64,000 nt of DNA from Cytobacillus stercorigallinarum (GCF_014836495.1 NZ_JACSQT010000009.1:68214-132213), one strand, 5' to 3'. Shown: positions 51,254 to 60,728, counted from the stretch's first letter. The notes: generated from the letters alone by a model not told the origin. Translations and numbers: made by a program.

Positions 51254-52543
51254 CTACACTTTAAATTTATTCATATCTGTTTTTAGTTGGTTTGCTTGCT
51301 CTTGTAATTCTTTTACTAATATGTCGACTGTATCGATCACAGATGTTTGGGCTTCCGTTGAAGCAGCAACTTGTTGTGCACCAGCAGACGTTTCTTCGGC
51401 AATCGCTGCTACTTGTTGCGATTGCGCTGACGTTTCCTGCATGGCATGCATTTGTTTATCTACTAAATCTTTAATCATAGTCACTGCAGCATTCATTTGA
51501 TCTACAGTTTGCGTCATCTCTTCAATGACGGCATGCGTCTCGGTCCCTTTTTGTGCTTCTTGATTGGCAGACTCGACTTGATTGGAAATTTGACTGACCA
51601 CATTACGCACTTCTTCTTGAATATTTTTAATTAATTCTGATATCCCCTGCACAGCTTTCGCACTTTCATCAGCTAACTTGCGCACTTCTTCAGCTACTAC
51701 AGCAAAGCCCTTACCATGCTCTCCTGCTCTCGCCGCTTCAATAGAAGCATTTAATGCTAATAAGTTTGTTTGCGTGGCAATATCCCCAACAAGCTGGATA
51801 ATGTGTTCTACTTTGACTGCATTTTCTTCTAATTTTTTTACAGTCTCTAATGATTTCTGATTACCTACTGCTAGTTTTTCAATTCCAGAAATCAGTGAAT
51901 GCATGGCAAGTTTAGATTTATTTAGATCACCGACAAGCTCTTCAGATACTTGCTCGGATTGTTTTGCCTTCAGCTGAACTTCTTCAGCAATCCGGATGAC
52001 TTCATCAACAAGTTCGGCAACAGATTGAGTTGCGACCGCCGAGTTTTCTGTTCCTTGAGATATTTCTGAGATTGTTGTAGCGATTGCTTCAGCTTGCTCA
52101 GTAGCAACCGAAGACTCCGAAGAAATGTCATGCACTTTTTTATTTGTCATCGCAAAGTTCTCATCTATCCGTTCAATCATTTCTCTTAAACTCTTTAGCA
52201 TTTGATTAAAGGCTAATCCTAAAGAACGTATTTCATCATCCGAACGAGACACCTGCACCTTTTCTTGTAAATCACCATTCGCTGCTTTTATGGCAGAATG
52301 CTCCAAGTCTTTAAGTGGTTTTGTAATAAACCCCGCTACAATAAACGCTAAAATCGCAGACCATATCGCTCCAAGCAAAAGTACAATAATCGTAAAAAAT
52401 TCTTTACTCATCGGTACATTTTCCATTAGAGGATATACGAACTGAATACATATCGCACTTATTGAATATGTAATAACGGCTAATACTGAGATGAGAAGAA
52501 CCAATTTTTTTCTTAAACTAAATTTCATCTTACGCGTCTCCAT
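51254..52543 (-). CDS. Methyl-accepting chemotaxis protein
   Basis: A 429-residue chemoreceptor with an almost missing sensing domain. Two transmembrane helices (about 12-35 and 46-70) are separated by only about ten outside residues. A HAMP domain (about 71-123) is followed by the cytoplasmic signalling hairpin (about 150-425) with the tip [20 protein letters not shown]. There is no C-terminal CheR-binding pentapeptide. Ligand sensing would have to be within the membrane or cytoplasm, or through a partner protein. The gene interrupts the rpiB-ywlE neighbourhood of B. subtilis, so it is a lineage-specific insertion. Ribosome binding site GGGGGC. Confidence 0.92.
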   Translation of the reverse strand: METRKMKFSLRKKLVLLISVLAVITYSISAICIQFVYPLMENVPMSKEFFTIIVLLLGAIWSAILAFIVAGFITKPLKDLEHSAIKAANGDLQEKVQVSRSDDEIRSLGLAFNQMLKSLREMIERIDENFAMTNKKVHDISSESSVATEQAEAIATTISEISQGTENSAVATQSVAELVDEVIRIAEEVQLKAKQSEQVSEELVGDLNKSKLAMHSLISGIEKLAVGNQKSLETVKKLEENAVKVEHIIQLVGDIATQTNLLALNASIEAARAGEHGKGFAVVAEEVRKLADESAKAVQGISELIKNIQEEVRNVVSQISNQVESANQEAQKGTETHAVIEEMTQTVDQMNAAVTMIKDLVDKQMHAMQETSAQSQQVAAIAEETSAGAQQVAASTEAQTSVIDTVDILVKELQEQANQLKTDMNKFKV

Positions 52544-52566
52544 GATTGCCCCCTACTTCAACCTGT

Positions 52567-53019
52567 TCATCTTTGTTTATCTTCTTTTAAAACATCTGCT
52601 ATTTTTTTTATGCTTCCATGTAGTTCATTATAGGTTGCTTTATATTGTTGCAACGTACCACCGAATGGATCGATGATATCTTCTTGTTTACCATCAAAAG
52701 CAAACTCTTTTATTAGAAAAACTTTTCCCTTAGCATAAGGAAAATGTGATAAAATCGCTTGTTTATGTCCATTTGTCATCACTAATATATGTGTCGCCCA
52801 TTGAATAAGCTCTTCATTCAATTGAGCTGATTGATGATTAATGCTTATGCCTTCTTCTTCTAAAACTTGCGATGTATAAGCAGATGCAGGGCCACCTTGA
52901 CTTGCATAAATCCCCGCAGATTTCACCTTTACATCGGGAATGTTTATATGACGTAATATCGCTTCAGCCATGGGGCTTCGACACGTGTTACCTGTACAAA
53001 TAAATAAAACGTGAGCCAT
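52567..53019 (-). CDS. ywlE: Protein-arginine phosphatase YwlE
   Basis: A 150-residue low-molecular-weight phosphatase fold. Active-site loop C8-T-G-N-T-C-R14-S with Thr12, the residue that in YwlE selects phosphoarginine over phosphotyrosine. The general acid Asp is in IIDPFGG near 115. It removes phosphoarginine marks placed by McsB and so opposes ClpCP targeting. Strong AAGGAGG ribosome binding site. The start MAHVLFICTGNTCRSPMAEA is canonical. Confidence 0.94.
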   Translation of the reverse strand: MAHVLFICTGNTCRSPMAEAILRHINIPDVKVKSAGIYASQGGPASAYTSQVLEEEGISINHQSAQLNEELIQWATHILVMTNGHKQAILSHFPYAKGKVFLIKEFAFDGKQEDIIDPFGGTLQQYKATYNELHGSIKKIADVLKEDKQR

Positions 53020-53182
53020 AAAGCTCGCCTCCTTCTCTTACATTATAATCCAAAACTCCTATTTGATATAGACAAAATAAGGTGTCTATCACCGACATAT
53101 TTCGACAATTTTAAGAATCTTTTGTCGGAAAACATCAATAATACGCACCTTAACTTGGTTTTATTAGGAAATTTTAACCATA

Positions 53183-53734
53183 TTACATCAATAACATTTT
53201 GACGCCAAAAGCAAAGAGAATTGCCCCTCCAAGCGTCTCACTATATTTACCAAACCACCCTTGCATTCTTCTTCCTATCATTAATCCTGCCCAAGTAAGA
53301 ATCATTGCAATGACGCCAAATAATGTAAGAACTAGAGCGGTTTTTGCCCCCAACACACCTAAAGTAAGCCCGACTGAAAAGCTGTCTAAACTCACACTTA
53401 AAGCAAAAATAAATAAGCCAAAACCTACAGGGGTTATTAAACTTTCTTTTTCAGCCTTTAAGCTTGACCAAAACATTTGCAGACCTAAAAGCATCAACAA
53501 ACCAGCTCCAATATAGGCAGCAATCTCACTAAAATAAACTGATAAAAACTTCCCTGCCATCATTCCCAACAATGGCATGATGACATGAAATAATCCTATA
53601 GTAAAGCCTATATATAATATTTGCCGATACCTTAATTTGTACATCCCCATCCCTAATCCAACTGAAAATGCATCCATTCCTAAGGCAAACGCCATTAAAC
53701 TTAAAGTTAAGACTTCACCTACTAACAATGTCAT
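53183..53734 (-). CDS. mntP: Manganese efflux pump MntP (YwlD)
   Basis: A 183-residue polytopic membrane protein with six transmembrane helices and two internal repeats: [16 protein letters not shown] near 16-31 and [16 protein letters not shown] near 112-127, each with the conserved Asp-Ala/Ser-Phe-Ser metal-site motif. It exports manganese. An earlier start at 53782 adds 16 hydrophilic residues; GAGGAGG fits the ATG at 53734 and gives the family N-terminus. I found no yybP-ykoY manganese riboswitch in the short upstream region. Confidence 0.92.
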   Translation of the reverse strand: MTLLVGEVLTLSLMAFALGMDAFSVGLGMGMYKLRYRQILYIGFTIGLFHVIMPLLGMMAGKFLSVYFSEIAAYIGAGLLMLLGLQMFWSSLKAEKESLITPVGFGLFIFALSVSLDSFSVGLTLGVLGAKTALVLTLFGVIAMILTWAGLMIGRRMQGWFGKYSETLGGAILFAFGVKMLLM

Positions 53735-53944
53735 CTCTTTAGCCTCCTCGGGACTTGCTCTTTTGAATTTATGCATGTCCAAGGAGATTTAGAATGATTA
53801 TTTAAGCGAAAATCAAACTAAGGTGAGAACGTATTGAATGGGAGTTGTTGTTGGGTACCCCTTTTGTCCTTAGTACCTCATGTGTTATAGGATTGGTCTG
53901 TAGTAGAGAAGGTAGTTTGCTTGACGGTGCTCATCAAGGTTGAA

Positions 53945-54775
53945 AGATGCGCGAATTAGGGTTTGTTTGCTTTGTAATTGGGTTTTTCTACGCTTACGGG
54001 AGAACAATGGCTTTTTTTTGCTTTGTAATTGGACTTTTCAACGCTTACGGGAGAACAAAGATTTTTATTTGCTTTGTTTTGGGATTTTTCACTGCTTATA
54101 GATGTAGAGAAGGATTTGTTTGCTTTGTAATTGGACTTTTCGGCGCTTACGGGAGAACAATGGCTTTTATTTGCTTTGTTTTGGGATTTTCCACTGCTTA
54201 TAGATGAAGAGAAGGATTTATTTGCTTTGTAATTGGGTTTTTCTACGCTTACGGGAGAACAAAGATTTTTATTTGCTGCGTTTTGGGCTTTTCCACTGCT
54301 TATAGATGAAGAGAAGGATTTGTTTGCTTTGTAATTGGACTTTTCGGCGCTTACGGGAGAACGAAGATTTTTATTTGCTGCGTTTTTGGCTTTTCCATTG
54401 CTTATAGATGTTGAGAAGGATTTGTTTGCTTTGTAATTGGACTTTTCGGCGCTTACGGGAGAACAAAGGTTTTTATTTGCTTCGTTTCGAGATTTTCCAA
54501 CGCTTATAGATAAAGAGAGTTTCTTATTTGCTTTGTAACCGGGCTTTTCTACGCTTACTGGGATACAAAGGCTTTATTTGCTTCGTTTCGGGATTTTCCA
54601 ACGCTTATGGATGAAGAGAGTTTCTTATTTGCTTTGTAACCGGGCTTTTCTACGCTTACAGGAGAACACTGGCTTTTATTTGCTTCGTTTCGGGATTTTC
54701 CAACACCTATACATGAAAAAGTGCTTTTTCCAACAACACCATCGGACTTTTCACCCCTCATAGACAACTACATAC
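53945..54775. repeat. 51-bp tandem array with 102-bp A/B higher-order repeat, about 16 units
   Basis: The word TTTGC recurs at 53966, 54017, 54068, 54119, 54170, 54221, 54272, 54323, 54374, 54425, 54476, 54527, 54577, 54628 and 54679: 51-bp steps except one of 50. Units are of two kinds: A (with TAATTGGACTTTTCGG and CGCTTACGGGAGAAC) and B (with TTTTGGGATTTTCCACTG and CTTATAGATGAAGAG). After A-A-B they alternate, so the effective unit is a 102-bp dimer. Degenerate half-units flank the array. Frames are open on both strands with 17-residue repeats, but no start has a ribosome binding site. It lies between mntP and tsaC; 53735-53944 upstream holds no gene. Confidence 0.93.
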
Positions 54776-54798
54776 ACGATCCACTGTTTTTTAGTAGA

Positions 54799-54842
54799 GC
54801 AAAATAAAAACCAGAACAAGTTAGTTCAGGCTTTTATTTTGC
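54799..54842 (-). terminator. Terminator of tsaC
   Basis: A long imperfect stem: GCAAAATAAAA pairs with TTTTATTTTGC, with an inner GAAC/GTTC and GG-CC pairs, 54799-54842. The T-rich right arm can provide the U run. It ends 24 nt behind tsaC. Confidence 0.7.
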
Positions 54843-54866
54843 TGGAACCTTTCTTAGTCCAGAAAA

Positions 54867-55910
54867 TTATAATTGTATGCGCCGATGTCCAGCAGCTTTC
54901 TCTAACCGGTTCATAATAGCGACACCAACACCTTCATAAGGGAAAACCTCACCTAAGATGATATCAACATTCTCATGATTGAATGCTCTCAAGGCATGGT
55001 ATAAGCCTGCAGCTACCGTATCTAGCATTTCTCGCTTACCCATGGAAAGAATAACATCCGCTTCATAGACATCTTTGTTTTCGTCTGTGGTCAGAACACC
55101 TACTCGTAATCCTTCTGCTCTCTTTTCATTGATCAATCTTTGCAACTTTAAAGGATTTGAATCGACTAATGTTAATGGTGCATCTGGTGCATAATGTGTA
55201 TATTTCATACCAGGGGATTTTGGTTTGGCTTGTTGATTATGGAGTGAAGGATCTAATTGCACCTCACCTATCACTTCAATGATTTGTTCCCTAGTCACAC
55301 CACCCGGTCGTAGGATGACGGGAATCTCTTCTGTGCAGTCAATAACCGTTGACTCGACACCGACACCCGTGGCTCCTCCGTCTACCACACCAGCAATTTT
55401 CCCTTCTAAATCTTCCCATACGTGATTCGCTGTTGTTGGACTCGGTCTTCCTGAGCTATTTGCACTTGGAGCTGCTATTGGTAATTCCGTTTGGGCAAGA
55501 ATAGCTAACGCTACAGGATGATCAGGCATACGGAAGCCAACAGTTGGTAATCCTGCTGTTGCTAATTCTGAAAGGCTACCCCTTTTTTTCTTAAGAATAA
55601 TCGTTAATGGGCCAGGCCAAAAAGCATCCATTAATTGTTCTGCCTTTAATGGAATCTCTTCTGCCAGTTCCTGCAGTTGCATTCGCTTTGCTATATGAAT
55701 AATTAAAGGATTATCTGCTGGTCTTCCTTTGGCAGCAAAGATTTTCTCTACGGCAACGTCACTCTTTGCATTCCCACCTAACCCATATACTGTTTCAGTT
55801 GGAAAAGCAACAACCTCATTTTCTTTAAGTAAATCAGAGGCTTGGGCAATTTGTGGGTAACTATTCAATTTATCCACATTATTATCCACTGACCATCTAA
55901 TTGTTTTCAT
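54867..55910 (-). CDS. tsaC: L-threonylcarbamoyladenylate synthase TsaC/Sua5 (YwlC)
   Basis: A 347-residue Sua5-type enzyme: threonine + bicarbonate + ATP to threonylcarbamoyl-AMP, for the t6A37 modification of ANN-reading tRNAs. The N-terminal YrdC domain (about 20-205) contains VVAFPTETVYGLGG, the KxR-type sequence AAKGRPADNPLIIH and APSANSSGRPSPT; the C-terminal Sua5 domain (about 230-345) follows a linker with SPGMKYTHYAPD. B. subtilis ywlC has the same neighbours. Its 5' end is part of a DnaA-box cluster, so replication-linked control is likely. Confidence 0.95.
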   Translation of the reverse strand: MKTIRWSVDNNVDKLNSYPQIAQASDLLKENEVVAFPTETVYGLGGNAKSDVAVEKIFAAKGRPADNPLIIHIAKRMQLQELAEEIPLKAEQLMDAFWPGPLTIILKKKRGSLSELATAGLPTVGFRMPDHPVALAILAQTELPIAAPSANSSGRPSPTTANHVWEDLEGKIAGVVDGGATGVGVESTVIDCTEEIPVILRPGGVTREQIIEVIGEVQLDPSLHNQQAKPKSPGMKYTHYAPDAPLTLVDSNPLKLQRLINEKRAEGLRVGVLTTDENKDVYEADVILSMGKREMLDTVAAGLYHALRAFNHENVDIILGEVFPYEGVGVAIMNRLEKAAGHRRIQL

Positions 55911-56249
55911 TGTTATCCACCTTCAATATCTTTCATTCTAAATAGGAGAAATCCCCCTATTTTCAGTCTATCACCTAAGTCAGTATAAAAGAAGAGAGGT
56001 GATAACTCAAGGTATTATCCACAAATTGTGAATAAACAAACCGTTTTTGTGTATAACTTTGTGGATATATCCACATTATTCGAGTGAATATTTCAAAAAG
56101 AATGAGTTATCCACAGATTGAATATTTTTTATATGTTCTTTTTCTACTAAAAATGTTGGCAATTCCGTTTTATCCACTTGTTGAAAACCCATCAATAAAA
56201 ATAATTGTAGTGTACTTTTGCGGTTTGATCCTAAATAGACTGTGGATAA
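55870..56249. promoter_or_regulatory. DnaA-box cluster around the tsaC start and in ywlB
   Basis: Four perfect DnaA boxes TTATCCACA: 55870-55878, 56015-56023 and 56107-56115 (plus strand) and 56241-56249 (minus strand). Seven more sites match 8 of 9: 55882-55890, 55913-55921, 56027-56035 (minus), 56048-56056 (minus), 56060-56068 (minus), 56067-56075 and 56170-56178. The pair at 56060-56075 is a perfect 16-bp palindrome, TGTGGATATATCCACA. Eleven sites in 380 bp are far beyond chance. The region contains the tsaC promoter and the 3' part of ywlB. From memory, ywlC of B. subtilis is also a DnaA-bound locus. Confidence 0.88.
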
Positions 56250-56528
56250 CCCCTTTTCTTTGGCTAATAGAAAAATTTGTTGCAATAAATACAATAAATC
56301 TGTTTGCGCGGTCGTTTCTGACTTCATAACAAGGGAGCGCAACAGACCAACCGTTTCATAAGGCTCAATACCAATAGTCGCTTTGATTTCTCCCTCTTCG
56401 TCTTCCATAATTAAAAAGTAATCAATTAAGTCAGCCAACCCTTCCGATCGGACTGATGCTTCGGTTAAAAATTTCATAAGCTCGTTTTCATCTTTTTTCT
56501 GTGCAACTCTTACAATACTTGTTTTCAT
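56076..56528 (-). CDS. ywlB: GNAT-like protein YwlB
   Basis: A 150-residue protein that corresponds by position and general pattern to YwlB, a putative N-acetyltransferase of the GCN5 family. The expected fold is visible: RVAQKKDENELMKFL helix, LIMEDEEGEIKATIGIEP strands, LLRSLVM, and the C-terminal LFLLMGFQQVDK; the acetyl-CoA loop (RxxGxG/A) is not clearly recognisable, so activity is uncertain. ATG with GAGGGTG upstream; a GTG three codons earlier is possible. Its 3' half overlaps the DnaA-box cluster. Confidence 0.8.
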   Translation of the reverse strand: MKTSIVRVAQKKDENELMKFLTEASVRSEGLADLIDYFLIMEDEEGEIKATIGIEPYETVGLLRSLVMKSETTAQTDLLYLLQQIFLLAKEKGLSTVYLGSNRKSTLQLFLLMGFQQVDKTELPTFLVEKEHIKNIQSVDNSFFLKYSLE

Positions 56529-56614
56529 CCTCTTCACCCTCTACCTCATTTTATAGTCTATGAATATGAGTCAATTGAAATTGATAGAACTAAAAATTTG
56601 CTAGAGTTAAAAGA

Positions 56615-57298
56615 TTATCCGAATAACTTATCCCATATCTCCACTAAAAAGAATTTTACTTCCACTTCTTCTTCATCTTGCTCACCTGCATAAACAGGAT
56701 CTTCCTCTTTTTCAGTCATTTCTTCTTCTACTTTCTCTTCTTCCGCTATAACCTCTTCTTCTTGCTGTTCTTCATCACTAAACCCTTCACTCACAGCCAC
56801 ACCATTTGAAAAATCAAGAAAGCATAATGGTGGAAATAAAACGCACCACCAGTTTGCACCGTCTCCATCACCAAGCGTGATTAGAATTGCTTCATACTCA
56901 CCAGCAGGGTATAAGAATTGACCGTAAAGTTTCGTTGGAAATTCTACTTTATCAAACTCCGTCTTAACTGTTTGTTTAGAACCTGCCTCCGCTACGACTT
57001 GCTCAGCTATTTTTTGGATTTCTGGTAATTTTGATTGAATCAACGCTCTTGCTTCTTCTAAAGAAGTTAAGTCAGATACCCACTCTGTTATATTTGCATT
57101 TACTTCGTCTCTCACCGCACGTTTAATCTTCTGGTCTTTCTCCATATCGCTATTCGCTAGAATTCTCAAACGGATTGCTTCGCTAGGAATGACTAATGAT
57201 TCATCAGCCACTACCTCTGTTTGAGGAATATATAAACTAAATAAAGTACCTAATGATAAAATTAAAATATATAAGTTCACAATCGATTTCGTTTTCAT
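56615..57298 (-). CDS. spoIIR: Stage II sporulation protein R (SpoIIR)
   Basis: A 227-residue forespore protein exported across the septum that activates SpoIIGA to process pro-sigma-E. N-terminal signal anchor (about 6-24), then the family block IRLRILANSDMEKDQKIKRAVRD and the region GNLITLGDG-like/ANWWCVLFPPLCFLD near 150-170, typical of SpoIIR. The C-terminal part has a Glu-rich insert (about 176-212). ATG at 57298 is chosen over an upstream GTG that adds seven residues. Order spoIIR-ywlB-tsaC as in B. subtilis. Confidence 0.94.
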   Translation of the reverse strand: MKTKSIVNLYILILSLGTLFSLYIPQTEVVADESLVIPSEAIRLRILANSDMEKDQKIKRAVRDEVNANITEWVSDLTSLEEARALIQSKLPEIQKIAEQVVAEAGSKQTVKTEFDKVEFPTKLYGQFLYPAGEYEAILITLGDGDGANWWCVLFPPLCFLDFSNGVAVSEGFSDEEQQEEEVIAEEEKVEEEMTEKEEDPVYAGEQDEEEVEVKFFLVEIWDKLFG

Positions 57299-57522
57299 CT
57301 TCCTGCACCATCCCTTCACTATCCACAGTGTGGACAGAAAGAGAACATCTTAAACTACTAAAATTGAAAAGTTATAAAGTAAGGAGAAAAAATAGATTTT
57401 CATTACACGTGAACAGATACTTCACATTGTGGAACTTTTTTCTTTTACGGAGGGGAAAACTTACAGAGAGTATCTTTGGGGAAATTTAATTTTTGTTTTA
57501 CCGTGGAAGGTGGTTCTTTTTG

Positions 57523-57560
57523 CACCGCTCTCGGTTCCTATTGCCTTACCGAGAACGGTG
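57523..57560 (-). other. Stable hairpin between prmC and spoIIR
   Basis: A 13-position stem with one mismatch (CACCGCTCTCGGT, 57523-57535, with 57548-57560) and a 12-nt loop. Neither strand has a good U run behind it, so its role as terminator is open. Closer to prmC, GAGAGA/TCTCTC forms a second small hairpin just behind the stop. The rest of 57299-57602 has no gene and should contain the spoIIR promoter, which I could not locate. Confidence 0.5.
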
Positions 57561-57602
57561 ATTTCAATAAATTAATTCTCAGAGAGATAAACCCTTCTCT
57601 CA

Positions 57603-58469
57603 TTAGCCACTTATTTCAGCAAAAACCATTCGATCTTTCCCGTTGATGTCAAAGACGACTTCGACCTGTGCCTGCAGGAAGGCACCTTTTAATAAGTTTG
57701 CGACCGATTCTCCTTGACCTGCACCTACTTCAAACCCAACAAGCGCTTGTTTGTTTAGTACAAGTGGTAATTCATTTACTAAACGACGATACATGTCTAA
57801 ACCATCCTCTCCAGCAAACAAGGCACGATTAGGCTCATATTCAGTAACAACCTCTGACATCCACGAACGATCTGCAGTTGGAATATAGGGGGGATTAGAG
57901 ATAACTACATCTAATTTTTCTCCAGCAATGATAAAAGGTTGCAGCAAGTCCCCTTCTATCCAATTGATGTCTGCATTTAAATGAGCCCCATTATCCTTAG
58001 CTACTTCTAAACTTGCAGGATATAGATCCGTTCCGAAACAAACAAGTTTTGGGTTTTCCTGTTTTAATGTGATGGCAATTGCACCGCTTCCAGTTCCAAC
58101 ATCGGCAACTTTTAACCCTGTATCGTCTTGCCAACATGCACGAATACGCTCAAGCGTCGTGAGGACTAATTCTTCTGTTTCTGGTCTAGGAATTAATACT
58201 TCCTTATTCACCTTAAATCTTCTACCATAAAACTCCTCATAGCCCATAATATATTGAATCGGTTCACCAGCAACATGAGTGTGTATCGCCTTAGAAAAAA
58301 GTTGATCAATCTCCTCATGAAGTTCTTCACGTAATCTTGTTAAGAATTCAGCCCGACTCATCTTCATATAATGTCTCAGTAAAATTTCAGCAGCATATGC
58401 TTCCCGTTGATTTTCTTCTAAAAAAGAAGAAGCCCAGTTTAGGGCTTCAAATACTTTGCGATTACTCAT
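57603..58469 (-). CDS. prmC: Release factor glutamine methyltransferase PrmC
   Basis: A 288-residue SAM-dependent enzyme that methylates the glutamine of the GGQ motif of PrfA and PrfB. SAM motif [15 protein letters not shown] near 112-126 and the catalytic NPPY (about 192-195, [15 protein letters not shown]). It overlaps the end of prfA by 8 nt, so substrate and modifying enzyme are translationally coupled. The ATG at 58469 gives the same length as B. subtilis PrmC. Confidence 0.96.
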   Translation of the reverse strand: MSNRKVFEALNWASSFLEENQREAYAAEILLRHYMKMSRAEFLTRLREELHEEIDQLFSKAIHTHVAGEPIQYIMGYEEFYGRRFKVNKEVLIPRPETEELVLTTLERIRACWQDDTGLKVADVGTGSGAIAITLKQENPKLVCFGTDLYPASLEVAKDNGAHLNADINWIEGDLLQPFIIAGEKLDVVISNPPYIPTADRSWMSEVVTEYEPNRALFAGEDGLDMYRRLVNELPLVLNKQALVGFEVGAGQGESVANLLKGAFLQAQVEVVFDINGKDRMVFAEISG

Positions 58470-59535
58470 TAGTCGCACTTTCTAATTTAGCCGATTGCTC
58501 TTCTAAAATAAGGGCATCAATAATTTCATCAATCTTACCGTGTAAAATCTGGTCTAACTTTTGGATAGTTAAACCAATACGGTGATCCGTTACACGGTTT
58601 TGTGGGAAGTTATACGTACGGATACGTTCAGAACGATCCCCTGTCCCTACAGCTGATTTACGCTGCTGATCGTATTCAGCCTGTGCTTCGCGTTGGAATT
58701 TATCGTATACACGTGCACGCAAAACTTTCATCGCTTTTTCTTTATTCTTAATTTGCGACTTTTCATCTTGACAAGAAACAACTGTACCCGTAGGAAGGTG
58801 GGTAAGTCTTACTGCGGACATAGTCGTATTTACACTTTGTCCACCCGGTCCACTAGAAGCAAAAGTATCTACACGAATATCTTTATCATGAAGTTCAATT
58901 TCCACTTCTTCTGCTTCAGGTAAGACCGCGACTGTCGCCGTAGACGTATGAATACGACCGCCTGATTCAGTTTCCGGTACACGTTGCACACGATGCGCAC
59001 CATTCTCATATTTTAATTTAGAATAAGCGCCGTTACCGTTTACCATGAAGATAATTTCTTTATAGCCACCGACCCCGGTACTACTTGCTTCAATGACGTC
59101 AATTTTCCAACCTTGGACTTCGGCATAGCGACTGTACATACGGTAAAGATCCCCAGCAAACAGAGCGGCTTCATCTCCACCAGCCGCACCACGGACTTCT
59201 ACGATAACGTTTTTGTCATCATTAGGGTCCTTTGGAATAAGAAGGATTTTTAATTTTTCTTCTAATTGCTCAACTTTTTCCTCTAACTCTGAAATCTCTT
59301 CTTTCACCATATCACGCATTTCAGCATCTAGTTTCTCTTCCAACATAGCTTTTGCGTCTGTATATTGTTCATGTATTTCTTTATATTCACGATATGTATC
59401 CACTGTTTCTTGGATATCAGATTGTTCCTTTGAATACTCACGTAATTTTTTTGGATCATTTACTATTTCTGGATCACTAAGCAATTCATTAAGACGTTCA
59501 TAGCGTTCCTCTACTGATTGAAGACGATCAAACAC
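58462..59535 (-). CDS. prfA: Peptide chain release factor 1 (PrfA)
   Basis: A 357-residue class-I release factor for UAA and UAG codons. The hydrolysis motif GGQ is at 231-233 ([20 protein letters not shown] region), preceded by the mini-exon [13 protein letters not shown] start (59533-59535) with GAGGTG upstream. It has a strong promoter and starts the prfA-prmC operon. Confidence 0.97.
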   Translation of the reverse strand: MFDRLQSVEERYERLNELLSDPEIVNDPKKLREYSKEQSDIQETVDTYREYKEIHEQYTDAKAMLEEKLDAEMRDMVKEEISELEEKVEQLEEKLKILLIPKDPNDDKNVIVEVRGAAGGDEAALFAGDLYRMYSRYAEVQGWKIDVIEASSTGVGGYKEIIFMVNGNGAYSKLKYENGAHRVQRVPETESGGRIHTSTATVAVLPEAEEVEIELHDKDIRVDTFASSGPGGQSVNTTMSAVRLTHLPTGTVVSCQDEKSQIKNKEKAMKVLRARVYDKFQREAQAEYDQQRKSAVGTGDRSERIRTYNFPQNRVTDHRIGLTIQKLDQILHGKIDEIIDALILEEQSAKLESATNE

Positions 59536-59623
59536 GGTTATTCACCTCTAATTCATTATTAACATGCATCTATTCTTTCACTGCTATCAAAATGCAGTCT
59601 CATTTCCAACGTATAACATTCTA

Positions 59624-59652
59624 ATTATAGTATAGCGGCATTGTTCAGTCAA
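59624..59652 (-). promoter_or_regulatory. Sigma-A promoter of prfA-prmC
   Basis: On the minus strand TTGACT (59647-59652, 5 of 6) and TATAAT (59624-59629, 6 of 6), spacer 17 nt, about 90 nt before the prfA start. Confidence 0.88.
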
Positions 59653-59690
59653 AACTACTTTACATTATTTTAGAAATTTCTGTTATTCGA

Positions 59691-59723
59691 TTGATGAATC
59701 TTTCTTCGTTTACTATAGTAAAC
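59691..59723 (+). promoter_or_regulatory. Promoter and palindromic operator of the EmrE-like transporter gene
   Basis: TTGATG (59691-59696) and TATAGT (59714-59719) are 17 nt apart. The -10 lies inside a perfect 16-bp palindrome, GTTTACTATAGTAAAC (59708-59723). A dimeric repressor bound there would block RNA polymerase. No regulator gene is adjacent. Confidence 0.65.
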
Positions 59724-59750
59724 TTATCTAATAAAAATGAGGTGCAGCAT

Positions 59751-60728
59751 ATGAAAGCCATTATGATTGGAATACTCTCCGCATTCTTTTTTGCTTTTAC
59801 ATTTGTTTTAAATGCAGCTATGGAAATGAATGGCGGAAGCTGGTATTGGAGTGCGTCGCTCCGCTACTTCTTTATGATTCCACTTTTACTTATCATTGTT
59901 TTATACCGTAAAAACTTACATGCACTTATCATTGAAATGAAAAAAGCGCCTGGAAAATGGATACTTTGGAGTACAATTGGATTCGGGCTATTTTATGCAC
60001 CTATATGTTTTGCTGCCGCCTATGGTCCCGGATGGCTCATTGCTGCCACTTGGCAAATCACGATTATCTCTGGCAGTTTACTTGCCCCTTTATTTTATGA
60101 AATGCGAAAGACTCCTCAAGGTGTCATTCGCATAAAAGGTCAAATTCCTTTTAGAGGACTACTCATGAGTTTCATTATTTTAGTTGGCGTATTTGTTATC
60201 CAATGGGACCATGCCTCTGTTGTATCTGTGAAAGATACTGTTATTTGTACCCTAGCCATTCTTATTGCTTCATTTGCTTACCCTCTTGGGAATCGCAAAA
60301 TGATGGCCTTAACAAACAAACGCTTAGATCCTTATCAAAGAGTGCTTGGCATGACAATAGCTAGCTTTCCCTTTTGGCTCTTACTTGCATTGATTGGCTT
60401 ACAAACAGCTGGCTTGCCATCGATGAGTCAAGTTTATCAATCAGGGCTAGTAGCCTTATTTTCTGGTGTTTTTGCAACAGTACTATTCTTTGCTGCCACC
60501 GATCTTGTTCAAGGCAACATGCAAAAACTTGGCGCTGTGGAGGCGACACAGTCTTTTGAAGTGCTTTTCGCAATGATTGGTGAAGTACTAATATTATCTG
60601 CTCCTCTTCCTTCTGCTACTGCTACGGTTGGGATTAGTTTAGTGATACTCGGAATGGCACTTCATAGTTATGTATCCAATTTACCTCAAAATGGATTCAA
60701 AAAGAAAAAGCTAGAAGAGACGGTTTAA
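59751..60728 (+). CDS. DMT-superfamily transporter (EmrE-like multidrug efflux family)
   Basis: A 325-residue membrane protein with about ten transmembrane helices arranged as two EamA-like halves, of the family often annotated as multidrug resistance efflux transporter (PF13536 type). The N-terminus MKAIMIGILSAFFFAFTFVLNAAMEMNGGSWYWSASLRY is the typical first helix pair (conserved region only). The substrate is unknown; export of a drug or metabolite is inferred. A longer start at 59691 is excluded because GAGGTG is spaced for the ATG at 59751 and the promoter occupies the upstream part. The gene is divergent from prfA. Confidence 0.85.
   Translation: MKAIMIGILSAFFFAFTFVLNAAMEMNGGSWYWSASLRYFFMIPLLLIIVLYRKNLHALIIEMKKAPGKWILWSTIGFGLFYAPICFAAAYGPGWLIAATWQITIISGSLLAPLFYEMRKTPQGVIRIKGQIPFRGLLMSFIILVGVFVIQWDHASVVSVKDTVICTLAILIASFAYPLGNRKMMALTNKRLDPYQRVLGMTIASFPFWLLLALIGLQTAGLPSMSQVYQSGLVALFSGVFATVLFFAATDLVQGNMQKLGAVEATQSFEVLFAMIGEVLILSAPLPSATATVGISLVILGMALHSYVSNLPQNGFKKKKLEETV

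Noticed and set aside
53735-53944. yybP-ykoY manganese riboswitch in front of mntP
   Set aside because: Expected from the function of MntP, but I could not find the conserved loop sequences.
53947-54207. Open frame with repeated 17-residue units (and its minus-strand counterpart at 54555-54767)
   Set aside because: Product of the 51-bp repeat; ATG lacks a ribosome binding site and the frame ends within the array.
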